DNA of 36,345 bases. It comes from an uncultured Bacteroidia bacterium. Lineage in GTDB: Bacteria; Bacteroidota; Bacteroidia; Bacteroidales; F082. Where the stretch lies: assembly GCA_902783365.1 (NCBI GenBank), contig CACZQL010000098.1, positions 1 through 36,345 on the forward strand, read 5' to 3'. Positions 6,768-15,097 of this stretch are shown piece by piece. The translations under genes and the position numbers were made by a program. How positions within the stretch are numbered: position 1 is the stretch's first letter; each line of letters starts with the position of its first letter. The notes beneath the pieces were generated by a model, which was not told the DNA's origin, searched no databases, and saw only the letters and a list, made by a program, of their open reading frames with translations.

Positions 6768-8162
6768 ATGATTACCAAGATTGAAATCGATGGTTTCAAG
6801 TCCTTTTCCAAGTTCAAAATGGAGTTTTCTCCACTGACAGTCATTGTAGGAACCAATGCTTCAGGGAAGAGCAACTTGTTCGATGCGTTACATCTGCTCT
6901 CTAACCTCTCTCAAATGGATTTACGTTCCGCTTTTTCGAGCAAACAGTTGCGAGGTGAAGTGTCCGAGTTGTTTACTAAATTCGATGATGAGCATTCAGC
7001 TTCTGAGATGAGTTTCGTGGTTGAAATGTTGGTACCACGAGCCATCTGTGATAAATGGGGCGGAAAGGATGAGGTAAAGACTCCAAGGCTACGTTACGAG
7101 CTGAAAATTGTGAAATCACATAATGAATTAGGCTATGATGATTTATCTGTCGTTCGTGAAGAGTTGTCACGAATTGCTACAGATAAGGATGAGTGGTCAA
7201 AAAGATACTTAAAGAAACATGTCGGTATCTGGAAAAGCACAAAGAGTGGAGGTAGCGGAAAGCCCTATATTTATACAGAAGAGGAGAAAGGAAGACCTAC
7301 CATACGAATCCGACAGGATGGTAAACAGGGGGGGCGGTCGGTGTTGGCCAATGCGGTGAATCAAACTGTGTTGGGAAGCATTAATTCAGTGGATTTTCCT
7401 CATGTATATGCAGCTCAACAGGAAATGGCGAGTTGGAATTTCATGCAACTTAATCCTGAATTGTTACGGGAGCCAACACGTTATGATGCAAATTATTCTG
7501 GTGACACAATAGGTCATGCTGGAGAAAATCTTTCAGCGGCTTTGTATAGACTGAAGAACCAAGATCCATTCAATATGCAACAGATAGTACTTAAACTCTC
7601 TTCGTTTCTTCCAGAATATACTAAGCTGAATGTAAGGGATGACAAGGCCAACAAGCAGTTTGTCTTCGACCTGCAAAATAGTGACGGAAAGACATTTTCA
7701 TCGAGAGTGCTTTCAGAAGGCACTTTGCGTTTGCTGGTTCTATGTGTACTGCTTTTTGATGACCAATATCAGGGGTTGCTTTGTTTTGAAGAACCGGAAA
7801 ATGGAATTCATCCAGCACGGATGAAGGCAATGGTTTCATTGTTACGCTTACTATCATCGGATTTTGATGACGAAGAGACTTCGTTGCGTCAAGTCATTGT
7901 CAATTCACACTCTCCTGTTCTTTTGAAATACCTCTATCGGGATTATTCCGATTCAGACAACGCAGTTAGTATCTGGTTCTCCAAACTCATCTCTAGTTCG
8001 GTTCTTGTTGAAGATCAGAAGAAAAGTTTACGTATCAGCAGGATTACTCCGCTCACCAAATCATTCCAATATTCTTTTACAGAAGCGGAAAATAAAATGA
8101 CGATAGCAGATGCCGTTGATTATTTGAAAACAGAAGACAATTATCTTGAGAAGACGTTATGA
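6768..8162 (+). CDS. AAA_21/SMC-type ATPase of putative defence pair
   Basis: This 464-residue ATPase has the ABC/SMC head architecture seen in OLD nucleases, RecF-like proteins and several anti-phage ATPases. Visible motifs are the Walker A GTNASGKS (residues 28-35), an ABC-signature-like LSEGTLR near residue 314, Walker B with catalytic Glu in LLCFEEPENGIHP near 337-349, and the H-loop NSHSP near 380. The region between Walker A and the signature (about 50-300) is variable, as is usual for sensor or coiled-coil insertions. Its TGA overlaps the ATG of the next gene by 4 bases (8159-8162). Base composition is clearly more AT-rich than most neighbours, which suggests acquisition. It probably forms a complex with the DUF4276 partner; a defence role is inferred from this architecture. 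Confidence 0.85.
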   Translation: MITKIEIDGFKSFSKFKMEFSPLTVIVGTNASGKSNLFDALHLLSNLSQMDLRSAFSSKQLRGEVSELFTKFDDEHSASEMSFVVEMLVPRAICDKWGGKDEVKTPRLRYELKIVKSHNELGYDDLSVVREELSRIATDKDEWSKRYLKKHVGIWKSTKSGGSGKPYIYTEEEKGRPTIRIRQDGKQGGRSVLANAVNQTVLGSINSVDFPHVYAAQQEMASWNFMQLNPELLREPTRYDANYSGDTIGHAGENLSAALYRLKNQDPFNMQQIVLKLSSFLPEYTKLNVRDDKANKQFVFDLQNSDGKTFSSRVLSEGTLRLLVLCVLLFDDQYQGLLCFEEPENGIHPARMKAMVSLLRLLSSDFDDEETSLRQVIVNSHSPVLLKYLYRDYSDSDNAVSIWFSKLISSSVLVEDQKKSLRISRITPLTKSFQYSFTEAENKMTIADAVDYLKTEDNYLEKTL

Positions 8163-8827
8163 GACAGTTGTTTATAGGGTTAGTTGCAGAAGGTACAACC
8201 GATGTTAGATTCCTGAAAAGTGTCATATACAAGTCGGCATTGGAGCTGTCTTGGCAATGTGATTCCATGGTGGAAGTTTTTGATATTAGGGAGATATATC
8301 CTCAAGGGGATGGTTTTGCAGAAAAGATGCTCAATGCTTCGAAGGTCGCACAAGATAAATATAGTATTTCGATGCTATGTATCCATGCGGATTCTGATAG
8401 TAAAACCATTACCGATGTTATGGAGAACAAGTTCTTCCCTTTTTATGAAGCTTTAAAGGCTAAAGATGATAAAGATTTTTGTAAGTGTATTGTTCCGACA
8501 ATTCCGATACAAATGATTGAATCATGGATGTTGGCTGACAAGTTGTTGTTAAAACAACTCATCGATGCAGAAGGAATAAGTGATTCTGATTTAGGTATTG
8601 ATAGACCCCCCGAATCATACGCTGATCCGAAAGAAGCCATTAATAATGCTATACGCATTGCCTTTGAAGGGAAACCAAAGCGGAAAAGAGACCAAATCAA
8701 AATATCCGACCTGTATGAAGTTTTAGGCAATCAGCTGGATTTGGATAGTTTACGCTCAATACCTTCTTTTCGTAGTTTCGAAGACGGTATGTTAAATGCT
8801 TTTAAAAGGTTGAATTTGATAAGATAA
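8159..8827 (+). CDS. DUF4276 TOPRIM-like protein, partner of the ATPase
   Basis: This 222-residue protein fits DUF4276. The N-terminus has the TOPRIM-like acidic pattern: Glu11 in VAEGTTDVRFL and an Asp-x-Asp in HADSD (Asp78, Asp80). These are the positions that bind metal in OLD-family nucleases, so it may be a nuclease or an RNA-cleaving effector. A central segment IQMIESWMLAD is typical of DUF4276. Translation is coupled to the ATPase by an ATGA overlap. The ATPase plus TOPRIM organisation resembles PARIS (AriA/AriB) and, as separate chains, Gabija GajA. I cannot match it to a named system. A 3-copy heptamer repeat follows the stop codon. Confidence 0.8.
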   Translation: MRQLFIGLVAEGTTDVRFLKSVIYKSALELSWQCDSMVEVFDIREIYPQGDGFAEKMLNASKVAQDKYSISMLCIHADSDSKTITDVMENKFFPFYEALKAKDDKDFCKCIVPTIPIQMIESWMLADKLLLKQLIDAEGISDSDLGIDRPPESYADPKEAINNAIRIAFEGKPKRKRDQIKISDLYEVLGNQLDLDSLRSIPSFRSFEDGMLNAFKRLNLIR

Positions 8828-8833
8828 ACTTTC

Positions 8834-8854
8834 CCTTCTGTCTTCTATCTTCTG
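8834..8854. repeat. Heptamer tandem repeat, 3 copies
   Basis: Three copies of a 7-bp pyrimidine-rich unit (CTTCTGT, CTTCTAT, CTTCTGT) fill the gap between the convergent ends of the DUF4276 gene and the TPR gene. Confidence 0.75.
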
Positions 8855-8857
8855 TCT

Positions 8858-10945
8858 TTAATTGCTCCTCGAAATCTCCACCATGCTCACTTCCACATCG
8901 TCGTTCTCGGAAATCAGCTCGATCCAGGTGTTGTCTTCGCTGAACCACTTGTACTGCGAGCCGATGCGGAAGAGATAGGTCTTGGTTTCCTCGCTGTCGG
9001 AGATGGCCAGCACAAAGCCTCCGTTCTTGCCGTTCTCGCTGCCGAAGGAGACAATCATCGGGAAGCTCTTGCCCGGGGTGAGGTTGCGGGCTTTCAGGAT
9101 GATGTAGTTGGATCGGCGGGAGGCCACGTCAACGGGGTTGAAGGTGAAGCGTCGGGGCGTGTTGGCCGTCATGGTGAAGGCCTCGGTGTTGAGCTCATAC
9201 AGCTTGTTCTCCTCGATGATGCGACTGATGCGCTCGATCATCTCGGAGGGGTAGGGCTCGCCCAAGCCAAGCTCCTCGGCTTTGATGTAGTTCTCCACGG
9301 CCTTGTCGAGTGCCTTGGCGTTGAATTGTTTGTCGCCTTCTTTAATAAAGCTGTTGTATTGGGCGCGCAAGGCTGACACCCGGTCGGATTCCATGCGTTG
9401 GGCAGCTTGCAGTTGGGCGGTGGCCTCGGCGTCGTCGGGTTTGGCCACCAGGGCCATCTGATACTGGGCGATGGCGTTCTTAAAGTCTTCTTCGTTCATG
9501 TAACGGGCTGCGGCGGCCATGGCCTCGTCATAGCGCTGTTGGGCTTCCGCGGCGATCTGAGCGAAGATGCCGTCGATTTCGTTGATCTTGGCGGTGGCGG
9601 TGGCGTTGCCTTCGTCGAGGGTGAACACCTCTTGGTATTTCGCTTTGGCTTCCACGTATTTCTCTTCGGCGAAGAGACCGTCGGCGACGCCGAGCATCTG
9701 CTGGATTCGCTCCTGGCGCTCGGCTTCGGCGGCTGCCTCGGCAGCCAGTCGTGCGGCCTCAGCCTCAGCGGCCAAACGAGCGGCCTCGGCTTCGGCAGCG
9801 AGCCTTGCGGCTTCTTCGGCGGCGGCTTGCTCCGCGGCGAGACGGGCGGCCTCGGCCTCTTCCTCCAAACGTCTGATGGTGGCGGATACTTCGTTCACCT
9901 TTTGGGTGGCGGCAAGGTCGCCAGGCTTATAGGTCAGGGCCTCCTGATAGGTGTTGAGGGCCATCTGCCACTGCTCCTGGGTCTCCAGGCCAGCGCCTCT
10001 TTCCATGGCGGCGAGGTAGTTCTGCTCGGCGATGTATTCCGGACTCTCGAACAACTCGTTGATACGGCGGATCATGTCGGTGGCGTAGGCGTCGCCTGGC
10101 ACCAAGGCGAACACACCTTGGTAAGCGGTGCGGGCCTCGGTGTATTGCTTGTTCTCGTACAGCTGGTCGGCCTCGGCGATGAGGGTGTTGTAGCGGTCGT
10201 TGAGGTCTTTGGCGGATTGGTATTCTTGAATCTTGTTGGGCACTTGGGTGTCATTGGGGAAGAGCTCCAGGGCCTGGTTGAGTTTGGCAATGGCGTCGTT
10301 GAAGTTCTTGCGAAGTGCCAGCTGGTCGGCGTCGGCGACCAGCTTGTTGAACTGGGCGGTCTTGTCGTTATAGATCTGCTGCAACCGGCGCGCCTCGGCG
10401 ATGCGGTCTTTGGGCAGCTTGTCGTTGGGGAAAATCTTGGCCGCAGCCTCGAACTGGAGGATGGCGGCGTCGAAGTTCTCGCCTTCGAGCAGGGCGTTGC
10501 CTTGCTCGATGGCCCGGTTGTAGGCCTCCTGGTTGTCCTGGCGCTCTTTCAGGATGGCTCTGATGGACTCGGCTTGGGCGCCCACGTACTTGTCGTCAGG
10601 GAAGATGGCGAGGGCTTTGTCGTATTCGGCGAGGGCCTCCTCGTACTTGTTTTCGGCATGGAGGGCGTCACCGGCGTCGAGATGGGCGTAAAACACTTCC
10701 TGCCGCTCACTGTCGGCCTGGATCTTCACCAAGGTCTCGTTGAGTTTCTGCTGGGCCTCGGCGTCTTTCGGCTTCTGCTTGAGGGCCATCTCATAATACG
10801 TCTTGGCACTGATATAATCTTTCGCCGTGAACTTGGCGTTTCCGCTCCTCATCAGCGACTCGTAGGATTCAGGCGCTTGAGCCATGATGCCGTTGGAGCA
10901 CAGCAGGGCAGTTCCTAATAAAATACCGTATAATATCTTTTTCAT
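8858..10945 (-). CDS. Secreted TPR and coiled-coil protein, Ala/Glu repeat
   Basis: A 695-residue exported protein with a signal peptide (residues 1-22, ending IMAQ). From about 28 to 340 it carries successive tetratricopeptide-like helical repeats with recurring AL..YP.D patterns. These are followed by a charged helix near 355-410 made of repeated AEAARLA units, more TPR-like repeats to about 585, and a C-terminal beta-rich domain of about 110 residues. No enzyme motif is visible. The design suggests a periplasmic or outer-membrane scaffold. It follows lolD by 39 bases and probably shares its transcript, since no promoter is seen in the gap, only heptamer repeats. I do not recognise a specific family. 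Confidence 0.8.
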   Translation of the reverse strand: MKKILYGILLGTALLCSNGIMAQAPESYESLMRSGNAKFTAKDYISAKTYYEMALKQKPKDAEAQQKLNETLVKIQADSERQEVFYAHLDAGDALHAENKYEEALAEYDKALAIFPDDKYVGAQAESIRAILKERQDNQEAYNRAIEQGNALLEGENFDAAILQFEAAAKIFPNDKLPKDRIAEARRLQQIYNDKTAQFNKLVADADQLALRKNFNDAIAKLNQALELFPNDTQVPNKIQEYQSAKDLNDRYNTLIAEADQLYENKQYTEARTAYQGVFALVPGDAYATDMIRRINELFESPEYIAEQNYLAAMERGAGLETQEQWQMALNTYQEALTYKPGDLAATQKVNEVSATIRRLEEEAEAARLAAEQAAAEEAARLAAEAEAARLAAEAEAARLAAEAAAEAERQERIQQMLGVADGLFAEEKYVEAKAKYQEVFTLDEGNATATAKINEIDGIFAQIAAEAQQRYDEAMAAAARYMNEEDFKNAIAQYQMALVAKPDDAEATAQLQAAQRMESDRVSALRAQYNSFIKEGDKQFNAKALDKAVENYIKAEELGLGEPYPSEMIERISRIIEENKLYELNTEAFTMTANTPRRFTFNPVDVASRRSNYIILKARNLTPGKSFPMIVSFGSENGKNGGFVLAISDSEETKTYLFRIGSQYKWFSEDNTWIELISENDDVEVSMVEISRSN

Positions 10946-10952
10946 ATTCTTA

Positions 10953-10987
10953 CTTCTTTCTTCTTACTTCTGTCTTCTGTCTTCTTA
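10953..10987. repeat. Heptamer tandem repeat, 5 copies
   Basis: Five consecutive 7-bp units of the form CTTCTNN lie between lolD and the TPR gene. The last unit supplies the TAA stop codon of lolD (10985-10987). Confidence 0.75.
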
Positions 10988-11638
10988 CAAACTGATTTTT
11001 CCGTCTTTTATTGTGATGGTCCTGTCCGACATGGCCGCCAATGTGGGATTGTGCGTCACGATGACGAAAGTTTGTCCCAGCTCGTCGCGGAGTCGGAAAA
11101 ACAGCTGGTGCAGCTCTTCGGCGGATTTGGAGTCGAGGTTGCCCGATGGCTCGTCGGCAAGCACCACGGCGGGGTTGTTGATCAAGGCACGGGCCACGGC
11201 GACTCGCTGCTGCTCACCGCCCGACAACTGCGAAGGCTTGTGGTCTTTCCTGCCTGTGAGATTCAGATAATCAAGGAGTTCCATTCCACGCTTCATGGCT
11301 TGATCTTTGGGCGTTCCCCCAATGAAGGCAGGGATGCAAACGTTCTCGATAGCGGTGAACTCGGGCAGAAGGTGGTGGAACTGGAATACAAATCCAATTT
11401 GTAGGTTTCTAAAACTGGCCAAACTCTTATCGTTGAGCCTGTTGACTTCTGTCTCGTTGATGATAAGCTCTCCTCGGTCGGGACGGTCGAGGGTCCCGAG
11501 AATATGGAGCAGGGTGGTTTTCCCGGCCCCCGAGGCGCCAACGATGCTCACAATCTCTTTCTTGGCGATGTGCAAGTCGATGCCTTTCAGTACCTCGAGA
11601 TTGCCGAACGATTTGTGTATGCCTGTCGCTTGAATCAT
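10985..11638 (-). CDS. lolD: LolD-like ABC transporter ATP-binding protein
   Basis: A 217-residue ABC ATPase of the LolD/MacB branch, which powers extraction of lipoproteins from the inner membrane or other transport driven from the periplasmic side. Walker A is GASGAGKT (34-41), the Q-loop is in [11 protein letters not shown], the signature is [15 protein letters not shown], and Walker B is [12 protein letters not shown] followed by VTHN. HHLLPEF is typical of LolD. No LolC/LolE-type permease lies next to it, which is common in Bacteroidota. It starts 9 bases after the EamA gene ends and may also have its own promoter inside that gene (11659-11666). A MacB-type function cannot be excluded. 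Confidence 0.87.
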   Translation of the reverse strand: MIQATGIHKSFGNLEVLKGIDLHIAKKEIVSIVGASGAGKTTLLHILGTLDRPDRGELIINETEVNRLNDKSLASFRNLQIGFVFQFHHLLPEFTAIENVCIPAFIGGTPKDQAMKRGMELLDYLNLTGRKDHKPSQLSGGEQQRVAVARALINNPAVVLADEPSGNLDSKSAEELHQLFFRLRDELGQTFVIVTHNPTLAAMSDRTITIKDGKISL

Positions 11639-11647
11639 TTGCTGTGA

Positions 11648-12595
11648 TTATTTGGCCGCAAAGGTACGGATTTTTTCCTTTTTCCCGCTGACATTCAACA
11701 TCACGATGGCAAAGAGCATCACGAAAGCGGCGATCCATTGCACGGGAGAATAGACCGTGTGATTCACAAAATAATCCAACACCACGGCAGTAATAGGATA
11801 CATCAATTCTAAAAACGTTGATAACGAGGCTTTTACATTACGCAATCCGTAGTAATACAGAAAGATGGCTCCAGAGCCCGTGGTCAATCCAATCAAGGCG
11901 ATGAAGAGCCAGTTGCGCGAGGTGATTTGCGAGAAGTCGCCGAGATGCCCCGTCAGTAGCACGATGAGAAGCATGATCGCGGTGGTGAAGCCGTAGCGGA
12001 AGAAAGTCGAACTGACGAAGGAATAGTTGCCCAGGATCTTTTTTGAGAACACTGTGGAACTACCGAAAGAGAAAGCCGCCAATAGGGAGAGCAACGCGGC
12101 ATAGAAAGTGGTGATTCCTTCGGTGCTGAAGTCGGGAAGCGACCAGCCGAAGGTGAGGAAGTACCCTGAGACCAAGGCGAGGCTGGCCCAAAGCACAAAA
12201 TGCCTTTTGATCCGCTCTTTCAAGATGATACGTGCCAAAATGACGGCGAAGACGGGCTGGAGTTTTTGCAGCAGCACGACGACGGAGAGGTGGTTGAAAT
12301 GCAACAAAAACAGCGATTTGACGATGGCCAACGTCCCCAACGCGCCGCCAAACAAGGCAATCAGGAAGAAAAACAGCAAATCGGAACGGGTCATGGTCTT
12401 GAGGAGCCGGTATTCTTTGAAAAAGAACAGGTTCATCAATAGGAAAGGGAAGAGGTGAATCACGAAGACCACGAAAGCTGTGTTCAAGTTGTAAAGCTGC
12501 GGAGTGAGCAGGATGCCATCCACTCCCCAAAGCATGGCGGATACAGCCACCGCCAAGGATCCCGCCAACCGCGGGTTATTGTTGATGCTCTTCAT
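11648..12595 (-). CDS. EamA-family (DMT) transporter
   Basis: A 315-residue inner-membrane protein of the drug/metabolite transporter superfamily. It has about ten hydrophobic helices arranged as two EamA halves (about 10-145 and 165-305). The substrate cannot be inferred; family members export or import amino acids, nucleotides or other metabolites. Its ATG overlaps the last codons of pnuC (12592-12595), so the two are co-translated. That makes a role linked to nicotinamide or another small metabolite conceivable, but this is only inference from position. The C-terminus ends in a short basic tail. Confidence 0.87.
   Translation of the reverse strand: MKSINNNPRLAGSLAVAVSAMLWGVDGILLTPQLYNLNTAFVVFVIHLFPFLLMNLFFFKEYRLLKTMTRSDLLFFFLIALFGGALGTLAIVKSLFLLHFNHLSVVVLLQKLQPVFAVILARIILKERIKRHFVLWASLALVSGYFLTFGWSLPDFSTEGITTFYAALLSLLAAFSFGSSTVFSKKILGNYSFVSSTFFRYGFTTAIMLLIVLLTGHLGDFSQITSRNWLFIALIGLTTGSGAIFLYYYGLRNVKASLSTFLELMYPITAVVLDYFVNHTVYSPVQWIAAFVMLFAIVMLNVSGKKEKIRTFAAK
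11659..11666 (-). promoter_or_regulatory. Possible internal -7 element for lolD
   Basis: TACCTTTG on the minus strand inside the last codons of the EamA gene, about 20 bases before the lolD start. It has no clear -33 partner. Confidence 0.4.
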
Positions 12596-13302
12596 TTCAG
12601 TAATTTATCATTTTCACAGGCTTCCTTTTCCCAACGGACGCACATGATGATGGAATTCACAAGATACACGACATACATGATCGTGATGGGGATATTGCCT
12701 GCTTTGACATAAAGGAAAATGCTGACGCAATTAATGGCGATCCAAAGCCACCATTGTTCACTGAACATCCTGACCATCAGTATCATGGCGATGATCTGCA
12801 TGACGGCTTTGGCGGCATCGGCAAAGGGCGCCAAGTCATCCGTGAATCGTTGCATGACCCATCCTACCACGAGGGTGCCAACCACAATAATCGCTAAACT
12901 GAGGATCCGAACCTTGTTCGAAGCATGGTTTTTCTTCACTTCATGGGTCTCCTTGTTCATGTGCTTTGCCCAAATGAAGAAGCCGACAAACTGCATGACG
13001 AAATTGTACAAGGTGACAGCCATGTCGGCGTAAAGTCTGGAAATCAATGTGATATAAATCATCAACGAACAATGGATGAAGCCGAAAAGGTAGTTGGAGA
13101 GTTTTCCTTTCCCGCCTAACACCACATTGATGATGCCACAAGCCGAGGCAACGATGTGAATCCAATAAAAACGGTCAGTGTGGTCGTATTTGAAAAGAAT
13201 CGACATCGTGGTGATGACCAGAAAAACCGTCACTAACCAGATGATATCGAAGGGCTTCCAACCAGAGAACTCTTCCTTGATGATTTCTTTGAATCTTTGC
13301 AT
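12592..13302 (-). CDS. pnuC: PnuC-family nicotinamide riboside transporter
   Basis: PnuC proteins move nicotinamide riboside or related vitamins across the inner membrane by facilitated diffusion, with intracellular phosphorylation trapping the substrate. This 236-residue protein has seven or eight hydrophobic helices. The C-terminal pattern WWLWIAINCVSIFLYVKAG followed by the Tyr/Asn-containing last helix is the PnuC signature. It is first in the run pnuC, EamA transporter, lolD, TPR protein. A promoter lies just upstream at 13328-13335. No vitamin riboswitch is evident, so nicotinamide riboside is the likeliest substrate, with related vitamins possible. Confidence 0.9.
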   Translation of the reverse strand: MQRFKEIIKEEFSGWKPFDIIWLVTVFLVITTMSILFKYDHTDRFYWIHIVASACGIINVVLGGKGKLSNYLFGFIHCSLMIYITLISRLYADMAVTLYNFVMQFVGFFIWAKHMNKETHEVKKNHASNKVRILSLAIIVVGTLVVGWVMQRFTDDLAPFADAAKAVMQIIAMILMVRMFSEQWWLWIAINCVSIFLYVKAGNIPITIMYVVYLVNSIIMCVRWEKEACENDKLLK

Positions 13303-13327
13303 GAAAAAAGCGTCTTATTTTGGCCGA

Positions 13328-13335
13328 CAAAGATA
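13328..13335 (-). promoter_or_regulatory. -7 element of the pnuC operon
   Basis: TATCTTTG on the minus strand, 25 bases upstream of the pnuC start codon. Confidence 0.6.
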
Positions 13336-13435
13336 AGAAGCTGTTTTGATTTTTTGTTTAAAGTTTTTGTTTTTTTCTTTTTCGGCTTCTAAAAAAATAA
13401 TGCGGAGGGAAGGAGCTAACTATCGGAAAAATGAA

Positions 13436-13443
13436 TAACTTTG
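13436..13443 (+). promoter_or_regulatory. -7 element of the Omp28-like gene
   Basis: TAACTTTG on the plus strand, 19 bases before the start codon at 13463. Confidence 0.58.
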
Positions 13444-13462
13444 CGGCAAATTCAATGATACT

Positions 13463-15091
13463 ATGAAGAAATCTATTCTATTTTTCATCGTTGCCATGAT
13501 GTTCATGTCGGCGATGTCTGCACAGACGAAAGAAAACGTGGCACGTGAATGCGTGCTTTTTGAGCTTTTTACGGGTGTGCGCTGCCCTTATTGCCCTGCT
13601 GCCGCCAACGCCGTGGCCCAGATGCTCGACGAAGGTCTTCCCATCGCCCCTGTGGCTTACCATACCACCGCCTTCTCCACGGCGGACTATTATACGGATG
13701 AGACGAATGCCCGTGCCAACTACTACAGCATCACCAGCTATCCGACCCTGAAAGCCGACGGCACGCTTACGATGAGTGGTGGCGGTAGCGCCAGCGAAAG
13801 CAACTACTCCGCCTACATGGCCAGGTATAATCAAAGAGTCAACGTCCCGAGCCCCTTCACCATCGACCTTACCGTGGAACCCCAAAGCGACGGCTCCTGT
13901 GTGGCACACTGCACAGTGACGCAGGTGGACGAATGCTCCGGCAACAATATCAAGGTGATGATGGCGCTGACCCAATGCAATATCAATGTCAATTGGCAAG
14001 GCATGCAAGGCCTTCACCATGTGTGCCGCGACATGATTCCCAACCAACTCGGCACCCCTTTCACGGGCCCCTCCATGACCATTGACGAGCCTTTTGAGCT
14101 CCTCTGGCCCAAAGAGGACTGCTATCTCACCGCCTGGGTGCAAGCCTACAGCGGCACCAAGGAGGTTTACCAGGCAGTGCGCCTCTCCCTTGCCATGGAC
14201 TTGGACTATGACCTTGCCATGAAAGGCGTCGAAAACTACTCCAACACCAACTGCTCGGGCATGATCGCCCCCAAGGTGACCGTGAAAAACCTCGGCCATG
14301 AGGAGATTCACAGCTTCGATGTGGTCGCCCTGGTGGAAGGCAACGAAGTGTATCGTGAATCCTGGACGGGCTCCTTGCCCAACGGTGAAAGCGTTGAATA
14401 CCAGATGAATGAATTCTCTATGGGAGACTGCTCCCAGCTGACGCTCATGGCGGTCAACCCCAACGGGAATGAGGATGGCTTCATGGCCGATAACAGGATG
14501 ACGGTGAATTTCGATGAAGTGGTGACCATCAACGGCTATCTGAAGATGCAATTCAAAACCGACACTCACCCGGAGGAAAACACGGTGCTGGTGGAGAATA
14601 CAACGACGGGTGAAGTGGTGTATGAGTTCCACTTCGACCAAGCCCACCACCTCTATACAGAAATCATGTCGCTGACACAAGCCGGTTGCTACCGCATCAG
14701 GTTGCTTGATTCAGGTGGTGACGGACTCGTGGGTAGCTCGGTTTACGGGTTCAGCGATGTGAATGGCAATATGCTGCTCTCCGGCGGTCCAAGCACTCAT
14801 ATAGGTTTTGGCATTTCGTACGAGCTGTATTGCGATGGCACGGTTTCGGTGGCGTCACAGGCATCTGAGCAAGTCGCCATCCTCCCCAATCCCTCCAACG
14901 GACGTTTCGAGCTGATGGTGGGCGAGGGTGCCTGGCAGGTGGAAGTGTTCGATGTCACCGGTCGCAAGGTGTATCAAAACGACCAGTTCACCCAAGGCGA
15001 GATTCATCTTGAAGGGAACGGGAAAGGTGTGTATTTCTTGCGCGCCACCAACGGCGTCGAGGAGTTTGTCAAAAAGCTGATGGTCTATTGA
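13463..15091 (+). CDS. Omp28-like thioredoxin-fold protein, type IX secretion signal
   Basis: A 542-residue exported protein with a signal peptide ending AMSAQ near residue 21. The N-terminal domain has a CPYC motif (Cys41, Cys44) in FTGVRCPYCPAA, the thioredoxin-like pattern of Omp28-related outer-membrane proteins of Bacteroidota. The middle is beta-rich with further cysteines. The last 70 residues form a type A type IX secretion sorting domain, including NPSNGRF, VFDVTGRKV and GVYFLRAT ending in KKLMVY. It is thus probably exported through the type IX system and may attach to the surface. Substrate unknown. It has its own promoter and is flanked by minus-strand genes. Confidence 0.86.
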   Translation: MKKSILFFIVAMMFMSAMSAQTKENVARECVLFELFTGVRCPYCPAAANAVAQMLDEGLPIAPVAYHTTAFSTADYYTDETNARANYYSITSYPTLKADGTLTMSGGGSASESNYSAYMARYNQRVNVPSPFTIDLTVEPQSDGSCVAHCTVTQVDECSGNNIKVMMALTQCNINVNWQGMQGLHHVCRDMIPNQLGTPFTGPSMTIDEPFELLWPKEDCYLTAWVQAYSGTKEVYQAVRLSLAMDLDYDLAMKGVENYSNTNCSGMIAPKVTVKNLGHEEIHSFDVVALVEGNEVYRESWTGSLPNGESVEYQMNEFSMGDCSQLTLMAVNPNGNEDGFMADNRMTVNFDEVVTINGYLKMQFKTDTHPEENTVLVENTTTGEVVYEFHFDQAHHLYTEIMSLTQAGCYRIRLLDSGGDGLVGSSVYGFSDVNGNMLLSGGPSTHIGFGISYELYCDGTVSVASQASEQVAILPNPSNGRFELMVGEGAWQVEVFDVTGRKVYQNDQFTQGEIHLEGNGKGVYFLRATNGVEEFVKKLMVY

Positions 15092-15097
15092 CAGGCT

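Noticed and set aside
6659-6874. N-terminal extension of the PNGase F-like frame
   Set aside because: It crosses its own promoter and the divergent ATPase gene start; the signal peptide begins at 6658.
9398-10918. 506-codon plus-strand open frame opposite the TPR gene
   Set aside because: It is a Gly/Val/Leu-rich shadow of the Ala/Glu-rich TPR gene on the other strand, with no motif and no promoter.
13478-14680. 400-codon minus-strand open frame opposite the Omp28-like gene
   Set aside because: It lies wholly inside a gene with signal peptide, CPYC motif and type IX sorting domain; its composition is His/Val-rich as expected for a shadow.
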